Origin: Pantoea coffeiphila
Lineage (GTDB): Bacteria > Pseudomonadota > Gammaproteobacteria > Enterobacterales > Enterobacteriaceae
Direction of reading: 5' to 3'
Length of the DNA: 64,000 nucleotides
NCBI RefSeq assembly: GCF_016909495.1
Contig: NZ_JAFBFW010000007.1
Span: 124,001-188,000 of the forward strand
Position 1 is the stretch's first letter. The number at the start of each line of letters is the position of its first letter. Made by a program: the position numbers and the translations under genes. Below the pieces are notes generated by a model. That model worked only from the letters and a program-made list of their open reading frames with translations. It was not told the DNA's origin and did no database searches. Of this stretch, positions 25,081 to 34,369 are shown in pieces.

Positions 25081-26241
25081 ATGAATTATCAACAAATCGG
25101 CTGGAAGGAATTAACCGCCATTGATGGCCCTCGCGGTGAGCAGACGGTCAGCAGGGTCAGTGAAACCTCAGCGATCATTGCGGAAACGCTGATTGAACAT
25201 GCTTTTGGTACGGTGTTTGCCGCCTCCACGCTTTCTCGCCGGGAACGGGAACTGGTTACCGTGGGCATGCTCGGTGCGATTGGGGGGGCGGAGCCGCAGC
25301 TGCGCATTCACCTTGAGGCAGCGCTGCGCGTGGGGGCCGATCCTGACGAACTGATTGCCCTGGCGGAACATGCCTCGGTGTATGTCGGCTATCCTCGCGC
25401 GCTGAACCTGCTGAACGCCACGCGCGCGGCGTTAACCGAAATGGAGCGCTTTCAGCCGCTGACCGCCGGTAAATTCACGCTGGACGATCACCAGACCCGG
25501 CTTTATGACAGCGGCGGTGACCGGCCCGTTCTGGTACTGGTTCATGCTCTGGGCCTGGACTGGCGGATGTGGCGGGAGGTCATTCCACTCCTTACCGACC
25601 GTTTCCGTGTGATTGCCTACGATCTGCGGGGCTTCGGTGCGGCGGCGGCGGCACCTGTCGCGAACGGTCTACAGGATTATGCGCGGGATCTGGCCGCCGT
25701 TCTGGATCGGCTTGGCATCCGCCAGGCGCATATCGCCGGTTTGTCGCTGGGTGGCTCGATTGCCCAGCAGCTGGCCTTAATGGCACCGGAACGCTTCCTG
25801 ACGCTGACCATTATCGCTGCAACTGCCTGGGCGTTTGACGCTTTCCGCCAGCGTGCCGGTGCAGCAGAAGAGCAGGGAATGGATGCCCAGGTGGCACCCA
25901 GCCTGACGCGCTGGTTCCGCCCGGACGATTTAGCGGAAAATGGCTGGGCGGTGCGTTATGCCCGGGACTGCGTGCAGCGCGCCTTTGTCACCGACTGGAA
26001 TGCCGGCTGGCTGGCGCTGGCCGCTATTGAAACCGGCACCCGGCTGGCGGACATTGCTGTGCCTGCACATATCATTGCCGGGGAGCGGGATGCCTCCACG
26101 CCGCCCGAGCTGATGCAGGGAATGCTGGCTATCCCCGGAGCCAGCATGGAGGTTATTGCCGATGCACCGCATATGATCGCGCTCACCCACCCGGAAGCGC
26201 TGGCACAGGCGATTCGGCGCGGTACGGCAAAAGGCAGATAA
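25081..26241 (+). CDS. Carboxymuconolactone decarboxylase-alpha/beta hydrolase fusion (PcaC-PcaD-like order)
   Basis: 386 residues from the ATG at 25081 (AGGGG eight bases before). Residues 1-120 form a CMD domain (ERELVTVGMLGAIGGAEPQLRIHLEAALRVGADPDEL) without the CxxC of AhpD, so more like PcaC. Residues 130-386 are an alpha/beta hydrolase with catalytic Ser222 in GLSLGG, Asp337 and His364, resembling 3-oxoadipate enol-lactonase PcaD. The known PcaL fusion has the hydrolase first; here the order is reversed. It may decarboxylate and hydrolyse a lactone. No other beta-ketoadipate genes are nearby, so the true substrate is open. Confidence 0.8.
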   Translation: MNYQQIGWKELTAIDGPRGEQTVSRVSETSAIIAETLIEHAFGTVFAASTLSRRERELVTVGMLGAIGGAEPQLRIHLEAALRVGADPDELIALAEHASVYVGYPRALNLLNATRAALTEMERFQPLTAGKFTLDDHQTRLYDSGGDRPVLVLVHALGLDWRMWREVIPLLTDRFRVIAYDLRGFGAAAAAPVANGLQDYARDLAAVLDRLGIRQAHIAGLSLGGSIAQQLALMAPERFLTLTIIAATAWAFDAFRQRAGAAEEQGMDAQVAPSLTRWFRPDDLAENGWAVRYARDCVQRAFVTDWNAGWLALAAIETGTRLADIAVPAHIIAGERDASTPPELMQGMLAIPGASMEVIADAPHMIALTHPEALAQAIRRGTAKGR

Positions 26242-26278
26242 CGGCGGATCAGACCTTTGCCACTGTATCTGCACGGGA

Positions 26279-26884
26279 TCAGCCGTGAGGATAGCGTTGA
26301 AACGCGGGTTGTGTTTCAAAACGTGCGTTGACCCGCTGAATGGACGGGAATTCAGCGTCCGCGACCACCGCAGGGATCATCTGCTGAATAAAGGTCCAGA
26401 CCACCGTGCTGCTGATGGCCACCTGATCGGCTTTTTCGCCGAACTGATGTTTTTCAAGTGCACGATCCCATTCCCGGCAGGCGGCCAGCAGCTGCCGGGT
26501 CACCCGTTCAATCCACGGCTGATGCTGTTTCTCCGCCGGTCGAAGATGATGCTCATACACATGCTGCACGGCTTTCTCGCTGGCCGCCAGGATCAACCCG
26601 AGCAGCCGTAAGTCCTCTGCCAGAGCCTGCGGCCGCTGCGGCAGCAGTTTGTGCGAGGCGTCGGCAACCGTTTCAAAATAGTGAAGAATCAGCGTGGAAT
26701 CCATCAGCGCGGTGCCGTCGTCGAGCACCAGGGTTGGCGCTTTCACCACCGGATTCTGCTGCGAAAATTCCTCAAAGGTGCTGAATACCGAAAGCGTCTG
26801 GCTTTCAAATTCAATGTCGTACAGCGCCAGTGAAACGGCGACGCGCCGTACATAGGGGGAATCCATCATGCCAATCAGTTTCAT
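26279..26884 (-). CDS. Glutathione S-transferase family protein
   Basis: 201 residues from the ATG at 26884 (GGAG seven bases upstream); the in-frame start at 26905 is less likely. The N-terminal thioredoxin-like domain begins KLIGMMDSPYVRRVAVSLALYDIEFE, with the serine of DSPYVRR in the usual catalytic place, and continues NPVVKAPTLVLDDGTALMDSTLILHYFE, the glutathione-binding cis-proline and DST motif. The C-terminal domain is helical. Predicted to conjugate glutathione to electrophiles or reduce mixed disulfides. It is divergent from a LysR regulator. Confidence 0.85.
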   Translation of the reverse strand: MKLIGMMDSPYVRRVAVSLALYDIEFESQTLSVFSTFEEFSQQNPVVKAPTLVLDDGTALMDSTLILHYFETVADASHKLLPQRPQALAEDLRLLGLILAASEKAVQHVYEHHLRPAEKQHQPWIERVTRQLLAACREWDRALEKHQFGEKADQVAISSTVVWTFIQQMIPAVVADAEFPSIQRVNARFETQPAFQRYPHG

Positions 26885-27080
26885 TACCGCTCCGGGTTTA
26901 CACATTCGCTAAGACCCCTAACTTACCGTAAATTTTTCCGGGCGATAATCAGCGCTTTCTAACGGCTTTGGTCAGTTTTGGTTACATCAAGGTGGCGGGG
27001 TCGTCGCCGATAACCTGTTGAAAATGCGGGGTGCATGATAAGTTAACCCGTATTGCCGGATAATCATTCAGGAGTTGCCG

Positions 27081-28007
27081 ATGTCAGGTTTTCCCCCCAT
27101 TGCCAGTTTGCGCAGCCTGGAAGCCGTTGCCCGTCTGGGCAGCGTGACCCGTGCAGCAAAAGAGCTTTGCGTGACGCATTCGGCTATCAGCCAGCAGATC
27201 AAACAGCTCGAGGAGCTGATCGGCGTGAGGCTGTTTATCCGTCACGGTCGTGGATTACAGATCAATGAGGCGGGCAGGCTGTATGCACTGCACATTCGCG
27301 ATGCGCTAAGTCGCATCAGTGATGCCACCCGCCTGGTGCAGGTTAATCCGCGAAAATCCGAGCTGACCATCGCCACCGTGCCGTCATTTGGCAACCACTG
27401 GCTCACGCCAAGGCTACAGCGTTTTCGCCAGCTGCACCCGCATATTACCCTGCGCCTGACGGTGAGCCTGACCGTTAACGATATTACTGAACATCCCAGC
27501 GATATTGTTATTCGTATGGGCAACGGCGACTGGCAGGGCGTGGAGTGCCGGTATCTCTTTGGCGACGAGCTGATTGTGGTGGCTTCACCGACATTTAACG
27601 GCGGACGGCTGCCCGCCACGCCGGAAGACGTGGCGGAAAGTCAGATTATTTTCTCGTCGGAGTCCTGGAAAACCTGGTGCAGTAGCGCCGGGCTTGGCGC
27701 TGAAATCCTGCCTGCGGGGCTGTGCATTAATGACTCCAATCTGGTGCTGGAGGCAGTAAGGCGCGGGCAGGGCATTGCGCTGGAGAGGCGCACGCTGGTG
27801 CAGGATGCGCTGCTGCGTGGTGAACTGGTACAGCTGACCCGTTTTCGTGGCGACTACCCCTGGTCATACTGGCGGGTTACGCCGCTGCACGCTGAGAAAC
27901 CGGCGGAAGTGGCGCTGTTCAAGGCCTGGCTGGATGAGGAAGTGGCCGCGTGGAAGCTTCAGCAACAACAGCTCCCGGCGCAATGTCAGCAAGATCCGTC
28001 AGGCTGA
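27081..28007 (+). CDS. LysR-family regulator (GcvA-like) divergent from the GST gene
   Basis: 308 residues from the ATG at 27081 with AGGAG six bases upstream; a TTG at 27075 is in frame but poorer. Helix-turn-helix SLEAVARLGSVTRAAKELCVTHSAISQQIKQLEELIGVRLF is strong, and the C-terminal region follows the GcvA/AmpR subgroup (TIATVPSFGNHWLTPRLQRFRQLHPHITLRL). It lies 197 bases from the divergent GST gene and probably controls it. The C-terminus is glutamine-rich (LQQQQLPAQCQQ). Confidence 0.85.
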   Translation: MSGFPPIASLRSLEAVARLGSVTRAAKELCVTHSAISQQIKQLEELIGVRLFIRHGRGLQINEAGRLYALHIRDALSRISDATRLVQVNPRKSELTIATVPSFGNHWLTPRLQRFRQLHPHITLRLTVSLTVNDITEHPSDIVIRMGNGDWQGVECRYLFGDELIVVASPTFNGGRLPATPEDVAESQIIFSSESWKTWCSSAGLGAEILPAGLCINDSNLVLEAVRRGQGIALERRTLVQDALLRGELVQLTRFRGDYPWSYWRVTPLHAEKPAEVALFKAWLDEEVAAWKLQQQQLPAQCQQDPSG

Positions 28008-28050
28008 CCGCCCGCTGGCTGTGGAATAGTGGTTGCTCAAGGAGAATGTG

Positions 28051-28926
28051 ATGCCAGACGATAAAATTGAAGAGTATCGCCGCCGCTTTGACGGGGTGTT
28101 TGCCTATATTGAGCGCCATCTTGACGATGTGCTGCTGCTTGAAAAGTTGAGTGCGGTGGCGCATTTTTCGCCGTATCACTTTCACCGGCAGTTCGCCGCC
28201 TGCTGCGGGGTGACGCCGTGGCGATATATTCAGCTGATGCGGCTGAAACATGCTTCGTACCGGCTGGCATTCAACTCTGCGGAAAAAATCACTGATATCG
28301 CGCTGGATGCGGGCTTCCAGCATTCGGAGTCGTTCAGCCGGGCATTTAAGCAGATGTTTGGCATGACCCCGAGTGAATTTCGCCTGCAGCCTGCCTGGGT
28401 AACCTGGCACCAGCGTATGCCACAGCTAAATCTGAGACGGAGAGAGAAAATGCCCGTTGAAATTAAAACATTTCCGGCAACGCAGATCGCTATGCTGACC
28501 CATCGCGGGCAGCACGAGCGTATTAACGAAACGGCAGCGCGCTTTATTGCCTGGCGTAAAACTACCGGATTGTCGCCGGTACTCACCAGCCAGACGTTCG
28601 GAATTGCACCGGACGATCCGGCCACCACCGACCCGCAGGTATTTCAGTTTCATATCTGTGGATCGGTCACCGCACCGATCCCGGAGGATAACCCGTTCGG
28701 CGTGGTGAACGGCACAATTCCCGGCGGCCGCTGCGCGGTGCTGCGCCACTGCGGATCGCACGATGCATTAACCGAGCTGGCACAGCAGATGTATCGCGAC
28801 TGGCTGCCTGCGAGCGGCGAGGAACTGCGCGATTTTCCGCTGTATATGCACTATATGAATTTTGTGCATGAGGTGCCGGAACATGAGCTGGTGACGGATA
28901 TTTATCTGCCGCTGAAGACGTTGTAG
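28051..28926 (+). CDS. AraC-family regulator with C-terminal GyrI-like effector domain
   Basis: 291 residues from the ATG at 28051 (AAGGAG seven bases upstream). The DNA-binding domain is N-terminal (about 8-105): LEKLSAVAHFSPYHFHRQFAACCG and ITDIALDAGFQHSESFSRAFKQMFGMTPSEFR. Residues 130-290 form a GyrI-like small-molecule-binding domain (MPVEIKTFPATQIAMLTHRGQHERINETAARF), the architecture of Rob and SbmC-linked regulators. It is likely an activator for multidrug or stress response. A microsatellite begins 29 bases after its stop. Confidence 0.85.
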   Translation: MPDDKIEEYRRRFDGVFAYIERHLDDVLLLEKLSAVAHFSPYHFHRQFAACCGVTPWRYIQLMRLKHASYRLAFNSAEKITDIALDAGFQHSESFSRAFKQMFGMTPSEFRLQPAWVTWHQRMPQLNLRRREKMPVEIKTFPATQIAMLTHRGQHERINETAARFIAWRKTTGLSPVLTSQTFGIAPDDPATTDPQVFQFHICGSVTAPIPEDNPFGVVNGTIPGGRCAVLRHCGSHDALTELAQQMYRDWLPASGEELRDFPLYMHYMNFVHEVPEHELVTDIYLPLKTL

Positions 28927-28954
28927 TAAGAGTAAAGTACGCAGGATTTAATTC

Positions 28955-29086
28955 GATGCTGATGCTGATGCTGATGCTGATGCTGATGCTGATGCTGATG
29001 CTGATGCTGATGCTGGTACTGGTGCTGGTGCTGGTGCTGGTGCTGGTGCTGGTGCTGGTGCTGGTGCTGGTGCTGGTGCTGGTGCT
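28955..29086. repeat. 132-base hexanucleotide microsatellite: (GATGCT)10-GGTACT-(GGTGCT)11
   Basis: Ten perfect GATGCT units (28955-29014), one GGTACT, then eleven perfect GGTGCT units (29021-29086). The two blocks differ by one base per unit. Copy number should vary by slipped-strand replication. Because the unit is six bases, all reading frames stay open through the array whatever the copy number. No known repeat family was recognised. Confidence 0.95.
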
Positions 29087-29117
29087 GGCCGCAGCATCGA
29101 ATCTGCCTGGCGGATAA
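28956..29117 (+). CDS. Possible small hydrophobic (Met-Leu)n(Val-Leu)n peptide read from the microsatellite
   Basis: From the ATG at 28956 the repeat reads as alternating Met-Leu and then Val-Leu dipeptides, followed by AAASNLPGG and a TAA, 53 codons in all. It would be an almost wholly hydrophobic membrane segment. A CAGGA sequence lies 9-10 bases upstream. Nothing else proves that it is translated; the other frames are open too. Included as a candidate because its start, Shine-Dalgarno-like site and stop are all present just after the AraC gene. Confidence 0.2.
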   Translation: MLMLMLMLMLMLMLMLMLMLVLVLVLVLVLVLVLVLVLVLVLVLAAASNLPGG

Positions 29118-29125
29118 GTGAAGAA

Positions 29126-29153
29126 TGCCCCGCCTGCTTAACGCGGCGGGGCA
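29126..29153. terminator. Hairpin terminator between convergent AraC and quinone reductase genes
   Basis: TGCCCCGCC and GGCGGGGCA form a perfect 9-base stem with a 10-base loop, 8 bases past the minus-strand stop at 29161. The tracts after it are only moderately T-rich on either strand. Confidence 0.6.
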
Positions 29154-29160
29154 CTGCTTA

Positions 29161-29709
29161 TCAGTTAAAACGCCGGGCAACAGAGGCCACGCGCTCACCG
29201 AATTTCACTGCGGTTTCCAGATCGCCGGAGGCAATCTTATCCGCGCCCGCGTCTGAAGGCGACTGCACCAGCAGGCCCACGGAGCCGCCGAGGTTGTTCA
29301 CGTCTTCGCGCGTTGAGGCCAGGGTATTGGCCGGAGGGAAGCCGAGGCTGACCCAGATCCCGCCGTGCTGTGATGCCAGCGTTTGCAGGTACTGCAGGGA
29401 GACCTGCTTGTCGCCGTTCAGGCTGGCGCTGTTGCTGAAACCAGCGAAGATTTTATCCTGCCAGCCGCGGGTGAACCAGATTTTGGATGAAGCATCTGCG
29501 AACTTTTTGAACTGCCACGGCACGCTGCCCATATAGGTTGGTGCGCCAAAGATGATCGCTTTGGCCTCGTTTAGTTTCTGCCAGTCGCTCTCCTGGATAT
29601 CGCCATTCTGGTCAACGGCAATCAGTTCAGCCTGTGCGCCCTCGGCCACTTTCTCTGCCACCAGCTTGGTATGTCCGTAGCCGGAAAAATAAACCACCGC
29701 AATACTCAT
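29161..29709 (-). CDS. Flavodoxin-fold NAD(P)H-dependent oxidoreductase (WrbA-like quinone reductase)
   Basis: 182 residues. The N-terminal phosphate loop for FMN reads VVYFSGYGHTKLVAEKVAEG, and FGAPTYMGSVPWQFKKFAD is the conserved isoalloxazine loop of WrbA-type proteins; GGIWVSLG and the C-terminal GERVA fit the same fold. It probably reduces quinones or related electrophiles by two electrons. It is divergent from an HxlR-type regulator with a conserved cysteine, a pairing known for quinone-responsive systems such as YodB with azoreductases. Hence it is inferred to be induced by quinones or reactive electrophiles. Confidence 0.85.
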   Translation of the reverse strand: MSIAVVYFSGYGHTKLVAEKVAEGAQAELIAVDQNGDIQESDWQKLNEAKAIIFGAPTYMGSVPWQFKKFADASSKIWFTRGWQDKIFAGFSNSASLNGDKQVSLQYLQTLASQHGGIWVSLGFPPANTLASTREDVNNLGGSVGLLVQSPSDAGADKIASGDLETAVKFGERVASVARRFN

Positions 29710-29916
29710 GATAGATCCCCTTGATTAACAATCGTTATTCGGTCCGGCCCGTGAGCGTTTACGCCCCGGCCAGAAATCTCATCCACAACACTTTCTGAAT
29801 TCAGCGCGTTCGCGTATGGCTTTGCTATTTCTTGCGCCTTAGTATCCAATAGAAACCACGTGCAAGTTATACCAGCGTTGTTTACAGCGCGGAAGAAGGC
29901 ACCTTATCGCCACTAC

Positions 29917-29932
29917 GTTTCCAAAAGGAAAC
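29917..29932. promoter_or_regulatory. Palindrome before the HxlR gene, candidate operator
   Basis: GTTTCC-AAAA-GGAAAC, perfect 6-base arms, ends 21 bases before the HxlR start, in the shared 244-base control region with the quinone reductase. Probably an HxlR self-regulatory site. Confidence 0.4.
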
Positions 29933-29953
29933 CGGCACCAGAGGAATAAGCAT

Positions 29954-30331
29954 ATGAATAAAGAGCATTTAGCCTGGGATGTGTACAGCAATCAGTGCCC
30001 GACCCGCGAGGTGCTGGCCAGGCTGGCGGACAAATGGGCGCTGCTGATTCTGGGCCGGTTGGAAAGCGGCCCGGTGCGTTTTAACAACCTGCGCCGCGAC
30101 GTACAGGGCATTTCACAGAAGGTATTAACCCAGACTTTGCGCAAGCTGGAGCGCGACGGCCTGATCGCCCGCCAGGTTTTTGCTACCGTGCCGGTCACGG
30201 TGGAATACAGCATCACCCCGCTGGGCCAGACGCTGACTAAAACCGTTTCGGTATTGATGCACTGGGCGGAAAAGAATATGGATGCGGTACTGGCGGCGCA
30301 GGCGGCTTATGATGCGGCGAATGTGGGGTGA
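29954..30331 (+). CDS. HxlR-family redox-responsive transcriptional regulator
   Basis: 125 residues, winged helix: CPTREVLARLADKWALLILGRLESGPVRFNNLRRDVQGISQKVLTQTLRKLERDGLIARQVF is the canonical HxlR core. The N-terminal cysteine (SNQCPTRE) corresponds to the thiol that YodB- and QorR-type members use to sense diamide, quinones or aldehydes. AGGAAT precedes the ATG. Divergent from the WrbA-like quinone reductase, which it probably represses until its cysteine is modified. Confidence 0.88.
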   Translation: MNKEHLAWDVYSNQCPTREVLARLADKWALLILGRLESGPVRFNNLRRDVQGISQKVLTQTLRKLERDGLIARQVFATVPVTVEYSITPLGQTLTKTVSVLMHWAEKNMDAVLAAQAAYDAANVG

Positions 30332-30433
30332 CTAACCGGTAGCCGCAAACGGCAGCAGGTTAACTGGCTCTGCAAATGATGTGACAGTGCATTCATGAGG
30401 TGGATTGAACTGTGCATCCGATAGCAGCAGTGT

Positions 30434-30457
30434 TGTTTGATTTTTGTACTTCAAACA
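30434..30457. promoter_or_regulatory. Inverted repeat upstream of the HigBA-like pair
   Basis: TGTTTGA-N10-TCAAACA, 7-base perfect arms, lies 62 bases before the toxin start and just upstream of a possible -10 element (TATAAG at 30471). It fits autoregulation by the helix-turn-helix antitoxin. Confidence 0.35.
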
Positions 30458-30519
30458 TGAACAAACAAAGTATAAGCTATCACCTGGTGCTAGAGTTAAG
30501 TTTACAGGATGTAAGCCAG

Positions 30520-30879
30520 ATGCGTGTATTCAAAACCAGATGGTTTAGCAAGGTGGCTAAATCTCACGCTATCAATGATAGCGAGTTATGCAAAACTGTT
30601 AAGGCTGTAATACAGGGGAAAGCGGACGATCTCGGTGGGGGAGTCTATAAAAAACGCCTAAACCAAAATCGCGATAGGGCTATTATTTTGGCAAAAGGTG
30701 GGGAGCATTGGTATTACACTTACCTTTATGCCAAGCAGGATAAAGCCAATATCGATCGAGGCGAACTGTCTGCATTTCGTGAACTGGCCAGGCATTATGC
30801 AACGCTTGTTGATAAGAAAATTTTGGCATTGGTTGTAAGTAAAGAACTGGTGGAGATTTGCCATGACGACGAGAAGTAA
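30520..30879 (+). CDS. RelE/HigB-like toxin of a type II toxin-antitoxin pair
   Basis: 119 residues from the ATG at 30520 (AGGA ten bases upstream); the open frame extends back to 30412 but those residues are unrelated. RVFKTRWFSKVAKSHAINDSELCKTV, GKADDLGGGVYKKRL and YAKQDKANIDRGELSAFRELARHY match the RelE (PF06296) pattern. The usual glycine-rich GKSGGYR core is replaced by NQNRDRAII, so activity may differ. Such toxins cleave mRNA on the ribosome. It overlaps the antitoxin gene by 17 bases. Locally AT-rich, which suggests acquisition. Confidence 0.75.
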   Translation: MRVFKTRWFSKVAKSHAINDSELCKTVKAVIQGKADDLGGGVYKKRLNQNRDRAIILAKGGEHWYYTYLYAKQDKANIDRGELSAFRELARHYATLVDKKILALVVSKELVEICHDDEK

Positions 30880-31186
30880 ATTTAAAAGCCCGGCATTCGA
30901 AGCAATCCACATTGCAGCAGCAGGATTATTCAGTGTGGATGCTATTCCTGCTGAAACAATGCGCAACTTTGATAAGGCCTGTCTTAGTAACGTGGAAAAC
31001 CTTCAGCCGACTGAAATAAAGGCACTTCGTGAAAAGTTAAACGTCAGTCAGCCCGTTTTCGCCAGGTACCTGAACACCAGCGTTTCGACAGTGCAAAAAT
31101 GGGAAACTGGGGTAAAACGTCCTGGCGGGCTGTCGTTGAAATTACTGAGGGTGGTCCAGAAGCATGGGCTGGAAGTGCTGATCTGA
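30863..31186 (+). CDS. XRE-type helix-turn-helix antitoxin (HigA-like)
   Basis: 107 residues; GGAG lies seven bases before the ATG. The C-terminal half is an XRE domain (LREKLNVSQPVFARYLNTSVSTVQKWETGVKRPGGLSLKLLRVV) with a QKWE recognition helix, as in HigA and NadS-type antitoxins. The N-terminal part probably wraps the toxin. Overlap with the toxin gene and toxin-first order match higBA-type operons. It should neutralise the toxin and repress its own promoter. Confidence 0.8.
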   Translation: MTTRSKFKSPAFEAIHIAAAGLFSVDAIPAETMRNFDKACLSNVENLQPTEIKALREKLNVSQPVFARYLNTSVSTVQKWETGVKRPGGLSLKLLRVVQKHGLEVLI

Positions 31187-31458
31187 TTGAAATGTTAAAC
31201 AAACAGCATCGCTGTGTTGAAAAGTGAGTCACAAGCCAGTTAAGTTTGCCGATAATACTGTCTGGCAAGATATCTGTGTCATTCATCACTGAAATATTAC
31301 CCTGTGATTGACTCCGTCCGCGCATCGAAATCAATGCGTAGCGGAACCCCCAGTGGAAGGGTGAGCATGGGACGCGCAAAGAAAGCGAGAGGTATTGTCA
31401 TAAAGCAGTTTGGGCCAGCCGCGTCCGTTGCAAAGCCATATCGGATTCTCTTCCCTGA

Positions 31459-31776
31459 TTACAGTGGCGCCACATTGTCCACTTCATGCTGGAAAACGTA
31501 GGGATCGGACAGCAGTTCAAAGGCTTCATCGTCCGGGTAGGTGACGGCAACGTGGTAGTCTTCACCGGCAAAGGCTTTCACCGCAGCAAGATCCTGCCAG
31601 TATGTCGCCAGGAAAAAATGTTCCCAGTCTGCCTGAGTTTCCCGGCGCACCAGCGCTCCGCAGTTCCCCGGCACGCTTTTTGAGTGTTCCACGCCGGTTT
31701 CCTCAAGGTGCTGAGCAAAACCCTCAGCGTGTTTTAGCGGCACGCAGCCGTGCCATGTCCTGACTATCATCCGCAT
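31459..31776 (-). CDS. Antibiotic biosynthesis monooxygenase (ABM)-domain protein
   Basis: 105 residues (103 if the second ATG, at 31770 with GGGA six bases upstream, is used). A single ferredoxin-like ABM fold: MIVRTWHGCVPLKHAEGFAQHLEETG, then VPGNCGALVRRETQADWEHFFLATYWQDLAAVKAFAGEDYHVAVTYPDDEAF. Members are cofactor-free oxygenases or heme- or quinol-related enzymes. No operon partner. The 270 bases upstream on the plus strand (31187-31458) hold no recognisable gene. Confidence 0.7.
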   Translation of the reverse strand: MRMIVRTWHGCVPLKHAEGFAQHLEETGVEHSKSVPGNCGALVRRETQADWEHFFLATYWQDLAAVKAFAGEDYHVAVTYPDDEAFELLSDPYVFQHEVDNVAPL

Positions 31777-31958
31777 TCCCTTTCCTGGTCAAATAATCTA
31801 ACCATACTATCGTAAAAAACAGGATTGTGTAGGGGTGAAAACGGGGCCTGCAAGAGACCCCTTTGAAGAAAATGGCTGAAGAGTTCATAGGTTTAAGGCG
31901 GGCGAATCGTTAAAACTGCGCTACGACTGCGCTATGGCAGCGCCGCTATCGCTGAACA

Positions 31959-32960
<1,002 letters not shown>

Positions 32961-32975
32961 TTATTTGTCAGGATG

Positions 32976-33848
<873 letters not shown>

Positions 33849-33935
33849 TCAGAGGGAAAAGCATAACCCGGAGTGATTGATGTGATTAGAGGAGTTAATT
33901 TGCCAGGGTTTATGATTATTTTTCATAAATAATCG

Positions 33936-33990
33936 ACCAGCTCAGCTCAGCTCAGCTCAGCTCAGCTCAGGCCAGCTCAGGCCAGATCAG
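33936..33990. repeat. Pentanucleotide microsatellite (CTCAG)6 with degenerate flanks
   Basis: Six perfect CTCAG units (33941-33970), preceded by ACCAG and followed by GCCAG, CTCAG, GCCAG and ATCAG, eleven five-base units in all. Slippage would change length by five bases and shift any overlapping frame. It overlaps the 3' end of a coding remnant on the minus strand. Confidence 0.9.
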
Positions 33991-34129
33991 CTTCGCACTG
34001 CCTCCAGCCAGTCGTTGACCGTTTCACCAGCGGCTTATCCCGGCGAGCCGCTGTCAGCGGAACAGTTGCCAGCGTCAGCCCGGCCATGGCGGAGAGCAGC
34101 ATTCGGCGAGTGGGATCGGGTTTTTCTTG
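33987..34129 (-). pseudogene. Possible remnant of a gene with a Tat-type signal peptide
   Basis: Reading the minus strand gives PDPTRRMLLSAMAGLTLATVPLTA, a plausible twin-arginine leader, then RRDKPLVKR. A one-base shift gives GETVNDWLEAVRS and a stop, which also looks coding. No full-length protein or good start remains. A frameshifted relic beside a microsatellite is the simplest reading, but chance is not excluded. Confidence 0.25.
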
Positions 34130-34317
34130 CCTGACGGGCGGCTAATCGGCCCGGTACACGCGATGGCTGCTGCCTGTGTGTCCGGGGAGTGGCAATCAGA
34201 GTAGCCTTAGCGAGGGAATAATATAATGGTGTCAGGCAGGCAGGGGTTATGAAGCGGATTCATAGATGATTTAATTGAAGTGACTCTGTACAATCTCTAC
34301 CGTTCAAAATTGATGTC

Positions 34318-34341
34318 TATTATAACGTGCATTATAATGTG
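34318..34341. promoter_or_regulatory. Tandem direct repeat upstream of yafN, candidate antitoxin operator
   Basis: TATTATAACGTG (34318-34329) is followed at once by CATTATAATGTG (34330-34341), matching at 10 of 12 positions, 29 bases before the yafN start. It overlaps the likely -10 region. Probably the site for YafN or YafNO autorepression. Confidence 0.45.
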
Positions 34342-34369
34342 TATTGTTGGGTACACTAAAAGGTGAATC

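Noticed and set aside
28955..29086. Resemblance to a CRISPR array
   Set aside because: The units are contiguous hexamers with no spacers and there are no cas genes.
28902..29198. Minus-strand open frame of His-Gln repeats across the microsatellite
   Set aside because: It exists only because the six-base repeat keeps all frames open, and it overlaps the AraC gene end and a terminator hairpin.
31304..31501. 65-codon open frame between the HigA-like and ABM genes
   Set aside because: No ribosome site and it runs into the 3' end of the ABM gene on the other strand.
34283..34300. LexA box upstream of yafN
   Set aside because: Only one half-site (CTGT) is present; the second half ACAG is missing at the required spacing.
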